DNA of 64,000 nt, taken from NCBI GenBank assembly GCA_030549495.1, contig JAUIRK010000970.1, positions 173,501 through 237,500 of the forward strand, written 5' to 3'. Position numbers and translations under genes: made by a program. Under the pieces are notes generated by a model, which was not told the DNA's origin, did no database searches, and saw only the letters and a program-made list of their open reading frames with translations. Shown here piece by piece: positions 61,401-64,000 of this stretch. Source of the stretch: Nectonema munidae (Eukaryota > Nematomorpha > Nectonematoida > Nectonematidae). Within the stretch, counting starts at the first letter, position 1; every line of letters begins with the position of its first letter.

Positions 61401-63832
61401 ATATATACTACAAATTCTTTTTAAGCTCACGTATCCCATTACATTGTTTTGTAAGCTTAATATACTTTAAACCCCAGTAAATCTTTCTTTCTTTCTTTCT
61501 TTTCACATTTTAATACAAGAAAAGGTAAAAAGAAAATAAAAAAATTAAATAATCAAGCATTTGACTTTTTGGTAAAATATTTGTGTTATATTAGTAACTC
61601 ACTCTACATTAATATAAACAGAATAATTTTCAACGATATCAAAAATGTAAGAAAAGCATAATTATCAATATTTTAATCCTTTAAAAGATAGCCTTTTGCT
61701 TTATAAAAGAATATTTTCATATGCCTACTCCTAATAAAAAATAGGTTTTAAATGTTTCTTTCAAGTATATTTTAATTTTGATAAAACAAAATAAAAGATT
61801 GATTTTCATTGGTTGATGAAATGATTCCGGCATATTATTTTTCCACACAAACACATAGTTTAATTATTTTGATGTAATTTTAAAAAATACATCATCAAAT
61901 CAATCAAAGTTAGGTAAAATGCTTCAAACAGACAAATTACAATATACTTTAACTTGCTCAGATTACACGTATAAGTATAAACAAACTCCATTACTGGTTT
62001 CGATGACGTAATTATGAGCTACAGCTTTTTTGTACAGATGAACGCAAAAGGTAAGAAAAGATCAGAGTTTTATTGTAGAGAACTCAACTTCTATTTCAGA
62101 GCATAAACTCCGTTATCAAAAATGAAATGAAGTTAAAAACTGTAGGAAGTAAATTAAAGAAATATTTTGATCCTTTACCTCTTTTTCGCTTTTTGCAAAT
62201 GAGTTTACACCATGAAAGAGCTTCGTAACAAATCTCAATCTGATGGAATTTTAAACTCAATTTACTCGATGTGACCGAATTTAACTGAATTTGAGCGAAA
62301 TTGACTGGATTTCACGAAATTTGATCTTTCATTTTTATAAATTGTGAATTCACTTTCACTTTTATGGAATTAAAGTTTTTAGCTTAATTCTTTTTTAATA
62401 TTCTTTAAGGGTCAAATTTTTTCATTATAAATTCCAAACCTACATTTTATTGTCGTAGTATATATTAGATATTGATTAATTCAATTTATATTTATATATA
62501 ACTTTGTCAAGGTTATAATTTACCCAGGGCCCGCATTAGGCCACTGCAACCTATGCGGCCGCAGTGGGCCCCGCACTTCTCATTTTTCATTTTGATGATA
62601 TATTGTATGATTTCGCTAAATGCAAGGTTCGCAAAGTAAAGCTACTTTGATCGTCATTTTGTGTTAATGAAAAAATAATAAAACAAATCCCTTTTCTTTT
62701 TTTCAAAATCTTATTTCTCACTTTTAATCTTTTTTCCTACCCACACTGGGCCCCGCGCAATCCATTTTGCATAGGGCCCCGCGAACAGTAGGGCCGGCCC
62801 TGAATTTATCCTTTATGGTATATATTTTTTTATCACTAATAAATCCAATTCTATTTATTTTGATGGTTTTAATGAATATTTTTCAAGTGTTTTTAAAATT
62901 TAAGAAAATATTTTTATATATGAAATTCTATATGTGCCTCCTCATTCTTGCATTAAATAGCGGAAAATTGCTCATTTATTATATAATAATCATAGGTTTC
63001 AAGTTGAATGGGAGGAAGCTAATTTTGTATATAAGATATGTAAGTTTTTTTAATATATAATGAAGACGTATGCTGCTATTAAAAAATAATTAATTAATGT
63101 TTTTCCTATTCATCATTATTAAAATTACTTTTAAATTAAAAATAAATATCTTCTCATTAAGAAAGCATAAAAAATAGTTTGTTCTTTATTCAATAGAAAA
63201 GAATAACGAAAACTTTTCCCTTTTTGAAATTTGGTTCAAAGCTGATGAAAACAAATTCTTGAAAAGGTATAGCACCAATAGAGGGTTGATACAAACTCAG
63301 AAGATTCACAAACCGTAATGTTAAACTTTTTATTGATGGAGAAGTAAAAAACATGAAGAAATCGCTAAGGATAAAATATAAAAATTTAAAGAATCAACCT
63401 GGTAAAAAAGTACTTTCTTCAGCCATTGCATCTTGGATATTTGTGGTGTAGTTGAAGCACTTTCTCGTGAGGAGGCATTATTATTGCTCACTTTATTTTT
63501 GACAGAATTGTTATTGTTGTTGTTTTCGCTAAGGACTTTGATACTTTTTAAAGCTTTCGTTTTATCACAGTTGCAGTTGATGGTGTAGTTTTTCTTATTT
63601 CCCCATTTGAGCGTATGCATCGAATTTTGAAGAATCTCGCTCGCTTTTTTATACAATTTTTTGTGAGCATTTTCTTTGACTTTGTTTTCACCACTCTCAC
63701 TGCTTGCAACTTTAAGGATCTCACTTTTATTATTAATAATAATCGGAGCTTTTTTTCCAGTCTCAACATCATTGGAACAAACTTCATTTTGGCCTTCATC
63801 TTGAAAAATATTGTTCAAAATGCCACAGTTTT
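49302..63832 (-). CDS. MFSD12: MFSD12-like major facilitator superfamily transporter, C-terminal half
   Basis: Gene-level entry. Exons from high to low: 63399-63832, 61948-62018 (tentative), 61272-61314, 61125-61217, 60125-60292, 52765-52859, 49302-49449. Phases join as 0,2,0,0,0,2, stop. The family is a 12-TM transporter linked to cystine import into lysosomes and melanosomes. Family marks seen: SKMQWLKKVLFYQ before TM7, YSQHLPK followed by NIITLIPLVLY, ITAEVIGEQLASSSFVYG with TISFAEKVVIG (human MFSD12 has a TADLIG..T.SGAFVYG.MSF.DKVANG pattern), and a short basic tail. The 5' half, TM1-6, lies beyond 64000. Introns range from 57 bases to about 7.3 kb, the largest holding the ZBED5-type hAT. 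Confidence 0.85.
49634..49947. mobile_element. hAT-like MITE with long G and C homopolymers
   Basis: A 314-bp element flanked by a perfect 8-bp duplication GTATGGAT (49626-49633 and 49948-49955). Ends are CAGGGATGGACC and GGATCCCCCACTG. Inside are G17 (49648-49664), C22 (49681-49702) and C19 (49903-49921). The first two face each other across 16 bases and could form a pure G:C stem. Homopolymer lengths may carry sequencing error. Confidence 0.85.
50587..50724. mobile_element. piggyBac-type MITE, best-preserved GTCTGCTTT-family copy
   Basis: 138 bp including the TTAA duplication. TIRs are CCCATTTACGACCAA and, inverted from the right end, CCCATTTAAGACCAA. The core has three GTCTGCTTT or GTCTGCGTT boxes. 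TTAA target, CCC terminus and size all fit a piggyBac-derived MITE. No piggyBac transposase is in the window. Confidence 0.85.
51375..52071. mobile_element. Fold-back element with GTCACTCTTTTGTCATG sub-repeats, long copy
   Basis: The left end has ACTATCAAAAGAGTGATAAAC and GGGGTGACAAATC. The right part has many inverse units (TTTTTGTCACTCTTTTGTCATG and variants, 51615-52071). A TTAGTTAG-type array (51450-51590) lies inside. A second copy at 58510-58682 shares the ends. No coding sequence. Confidence 0.65.
51450..51590 (+). repeat. (TTAGTTAG)n array
   Basis: Degenerate units of TTAGTTAG and TTAGTTGG over about 140 bases, internal to the GTCACTCTTTT fold-back element. Confidence 0.75.
52765..52859 (-). 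CDS. MFSD12: MFSD12-like gene, FVYG exon
   Basis: A 95-base exon (TATTTTTAG acceptor, GTAAGA donor, phase 0 in and 2 out). It reads ASSSFVYGTISFAEKVVIGI and then a membrane stretch ending in EYLSPE. GAFVYG.MSF.DK is the strongest family signature. The intron upstream of this exon is about 7.3 kb. Confidence 0.93.
53310..53570 (+). mobile_element. LINE reverse-transcriptase fragment
   Basis: The frame reads SGVPQSSILVQLFFNIYIND followed by LPRTIPNFKMQES. This matches the GVPQGS.LGPLLF.IYINDLP block of CR1/Jockey RTs. It is followed by stop-rich sequence. It lies in the 7.3-kb intron of the MFSD12-like gene, antisense to it. Confidence 0.7.
53626..53775 (+). mobile_element. tRNA-derived SINE (GGGGGCGTG head), copy 1
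   Basis: The head GGGGGCGTGAGTAGGGTTGG is followed by B box GGTTCGATCCC (53680-53690), a perfect match to the pol III consensus. A 3' body ends in ACACCCAATGGTACCTTTAC. The head is shared with the minus-strand copy at 56230-56365. Confidence 0.7.
54094..55947 (-). mobile_element. ZBED5-type hAT transposon, nearly full-length transposase with few lesions
   Basis: Minus strand, N to C. A BED-type zinc finger (55947-55603) shows CLCLICKG and NVERHFFKVH. The catalytic core follows (55560-54700; RTEDISQDLEQALQ, QFDESTDY, VSITTDGAPEMTSCNNGFIS, TDVRWLSRAKFLTRFRELL). The hAT dimerisation end is STYLCESAFSSMNSIKTKH. Breaks seen are a frame change after the BED part, a TAA at 55583-55581 and a 1-base deletion near 55265. 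This is a plain DNA transposon, recently inactivated compared with its relatives at 8.1 and 42.6 kb. A possible left terminus CAGCGGTACACTG is at 53793; the right terminus was not found. Confidence 0.88.
56230..56365 (-). mobile_element. tRNA-derived SINE (GGGGGCGTG head), copy 2
   Basis: On the minus strand a GGGGGCGTGGGTAGTTTAGG head with A box TAGTTTAGGTA is followed by B box GGGTTCGATTC (56313-56303). The head is tRNA-like over about 70 bases, but the acceptor stem does not close. Same family as 53626-53775. Confidence 0.7.
57200..57472. mobile_element. Fold-back element with AAAACGTCC-type sub-repeats
   Basis: The left arm repeats AAAACCAAAATGTCC and AAAACGTCC units; the right arm carries the inverse (TTTGGACGTTTTTCTTCAAA, TTTTTAGACGTTTTG) and ends CGTACGTTTTGACCAGGAAT. 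One end recurs at 43918-43990 (GTTCCTAGTCAAAACG). Same design as the TTTTGTC and GTCACTC families but unrelated in sequence. Confidence 0.65.
58102..58144 (-). mobile_element. Terminus of a hAT-like element with a 20-bp palindrome
   Basis: Read on the minus strand from 58144: CAGAGGTGTCCAAGAAGTCG, a CAGAGGTGTC end common in hAT elements, followed by CGCGG. A perfect 20-bp palindrome GCGGTCGACTAGTCGACCGC occupies 58102-58121. The partner end was not found at lower coordinates. Confidence 0.45.
58150..58500 (+). mobile_element. LINE C-terminal fragment
   Basis: It encodes VALTLYKYVYSLPQTIFNQF and NFEKDRTSPRLTYK. This resembles the thumb or C-terminal part of the 4140-5860 LINE ([28 protein letters not shown]). 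It abuts the hAT terminus on its left and a fold-back element on its right. Confidence 0.55.
58510..58682. mobile_element. Fold-back element with GTCACTCTTTTG sub-repeats, short copy
   Basis: The left arm is AGAGTGACAAATCAAAACAG with GTGACATAATTTGTCACTC. The right arm is TTTTTCACTCTTTTGTCATG then TCACTCTTTTGATAATAA. The terminus TTATTATCAAAAGAGTGA matches the left end of the 51375-52071 copy. Confidence 0.7.
58690..60120. other. MFSD12-like intron, nothing identified
   Basis: No mobile element ends or coding stretch recognised apart from a degenerate GTTAGGGTTAG run near 59670. Confidence 0.45.
60125..60292 (-). CDS. MFSD12: MFSD12-like gene, TM9-TM10 exon
   Basis: A 168-base, 56-codon exon, phase 0 both ends (TATTTTAAG acceptor, GTATAT donor). 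Two hydrophobic segments are seen, LLYLVGTLFSIASSVWMSF and IFAILVLCSFSVSITLIISL. They are followed by SITAEVIGEQL, the conserved MTAD.IG motif with E for D. Confidence 0.9.
60494..60650 (+). repeat. Single arm of the TTTTGTC fold-back family
   Basis: It starts CATTTTTAGTTCTATTTTGTC with TTTTGCAATT units and continues into AGTTTTTGATTTGTTATATT and GGCATGTAC. The same internal sequence follows the left arm at 4450-4500. The other arm is missing. Confidence 0.65.
61125..61217 (-). CDS. MFSD12: MFSD12-like gene, TM8 exon
   Basis: A 93-base, 31-codon exon, phase 0 both ends (TATTTAG acceptor, GTAAGT donor). It encodes NIITLIPLVLYIFSLIAST followed by IAKKSCDIAGYR. This matches the family's TIPLVMY..GFL.S...K......GR pattern: a membrane helix followed by a basic cytoplasmic turn. 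Confidence 0.88.
61272..61314 (-). CDS. MFSD12: MFSD12-like gene, short exon (HLPK)
   Basis: A 43-base exon (ATCCAAAG acceptor, GTAAGT donor) encoding LLPVYCVYSQHLPK after one carried base. It matches the MYLTYSLHLPK segment of MFSD12. It joins the next exon in phase 0 across a 54-base intron, the smallest in the window. Confidence 0.75.
61483..61502 (+). repeat. (TTTC)n microsatellite
   Basis: Five TTTC units in a row inside an intron of the MFSD12-like gene. Confidence 0.85.
61948..62018 (-). CDS. MFSD12: MFSD12-like gene, tentative TM7 exon
   Basis: The flanking exons demand an exon of length 2 mod 3 that starts in phase 0 and ends NN|C. This 71-base segment (GCTGTAG acceptor, GTATAT donor) meets both conditions and ends YTYTCNLSKLN before LLPVY. 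NLS(K) lines up with the NLSQ of the family. It lacks the conserved TRL, so it may be a coincidence. Confidence 0.3.
62525..62802. mobile_element. hAT-type MITE, GGCCGGCCC-end family, copy 3
   Basis: 278 bp with ends CAGGGCCCGCATTAGG and AGTAGGGCCGGCCCTG. Flanks are AATTTACC (62517-62524) and AATTTATC (62803-62810), a 7/8 duplication. It is the inverse of copy 1 along its full length, with a few point differences, so family age is modest. It lies inside an MFSD12-like intron. Confidence 0.9.
63399..63832 (-). CDS. MFSD12: MFSD12-like gene, exon for the central cytoplasmic loop
   Basis: A 434-base exon (AATTTCAG acceptor, phase 1 in; donor at 63398, phase 0 out). It encodes about 144 residues, mostly hydrophilic and rich in K, N and S, with a run of five N. 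It ends SKMQWLKKVLFYQ, the conserved entry to TM7 in MFSD12 (W...WL.EP.FYQV). The long low-complexity loop is larger than in vertebrate members. The donor CAG|GTTGAT is weak. Confidence 0.75.
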
Positions 63833-64000
63833 CTGAAATTTAAATTGTATAAAGTTCTTCTTAAAATGCTTGAAAAATGATCTCTATTTACTGAAAAAAA
63901 GTCGTATCTCATCTTATTGACCCATCGTTTGAGAAAACATGCATATAAATATTTTTATTCATTTTTATCATTAAAAAAACTAAATTGTTATAATACTAAG

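Noticed and set aside
62180-62250. Splice-flanked open segment (minus) proposed as the missing MFSD12 TM7 exon
   Set aside because: Its end phase is wrong for the next exon and it shows no match to the TM7 helix.
62767-63060. Open frame with a hydrophobic stretch, plus strand
   Set aside because: It begins inside the hAT MITE and runs into AT-rich intron; hydrophobicity reflects T-rich codons.

Overview
The window looks like AT-rich, intron-rich nuclear DNA from an invertebrate animal. Coding exons are short and widely spaced, with GT..AG introns that often run to kilobases. The DNA between them is packed with old transposable elements: CR1/L2-like and zinc-knuckle LINEs, hAT, Mutator-like and piggyBac-type DNA elements, tRNA-derived SINEs and many fold-back MITEs. 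I cannot name the species. The fast-evolving proteins and the repeat mix would suit an arthropod such as a parasitic crustacean, but that is a guess. I found no rRNA genes, true tRNA genes, CRISPR arrays or bacterial operons.

Two host genes can be read, both on the minus strand. From about 21.9 kb down to the left edge lies the 5' part of a nesprin-like giant cytoskeletal gene (SYNE/Msp300/ANC-1 family). Three exons encode CH1 (21858-20919), three encode a linker plus CH2 (16936-12672), and four encode helical spectrin-repeat-like sequence (10212-181). Every exon junction I propose is consistent in reading phase. The start codon lies upstream of 21.86 kb and was not found; the 3' part continues beyond position 1. 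From about 63.8 kb down to 49.3 kb lies the C-terminal half of an MFSD12-like major facilitator transporter. Six confident exons and one tentative exon end at a stop codon at 49302, with an AATAAA signal 130 bases further on. Its 5' half lies to the right of the window.

An unassigned GC-rich terminal exon (1308-1159, minus) followed by AATAAA sits inside a nesprin intron. It may be an alternative 3' end of that gene or the end of a nested gene.

The rest is intronic or intergenic DNA shaped by mobile elements. Landmarks are an AAAACACCCC-repeat element with a perfect 8-bp target duplication (3397-3915), three copies of a short hAT MITE with GGCCGGCCC-type ends, a CAGTGGTTCCCAA hAT MITE (33115-33572), a MITE with long G and C homopolymers (49634-49947), a family of TTAA-flanked MITEs sharing a GTCTGCTTT core, three ZBED5-type hAT transposase relics, a FLYWCH/MULE relic, eight LINE fragments and five tRNA-headed SINE copies. 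The most interesting pattern is that at least three unrelated short-element families share one design: both arms are arrays of about 20-bp sub-repeats arranged as inverted repeats. I saw no convincing retrovirus-like or Polinton-like copy.
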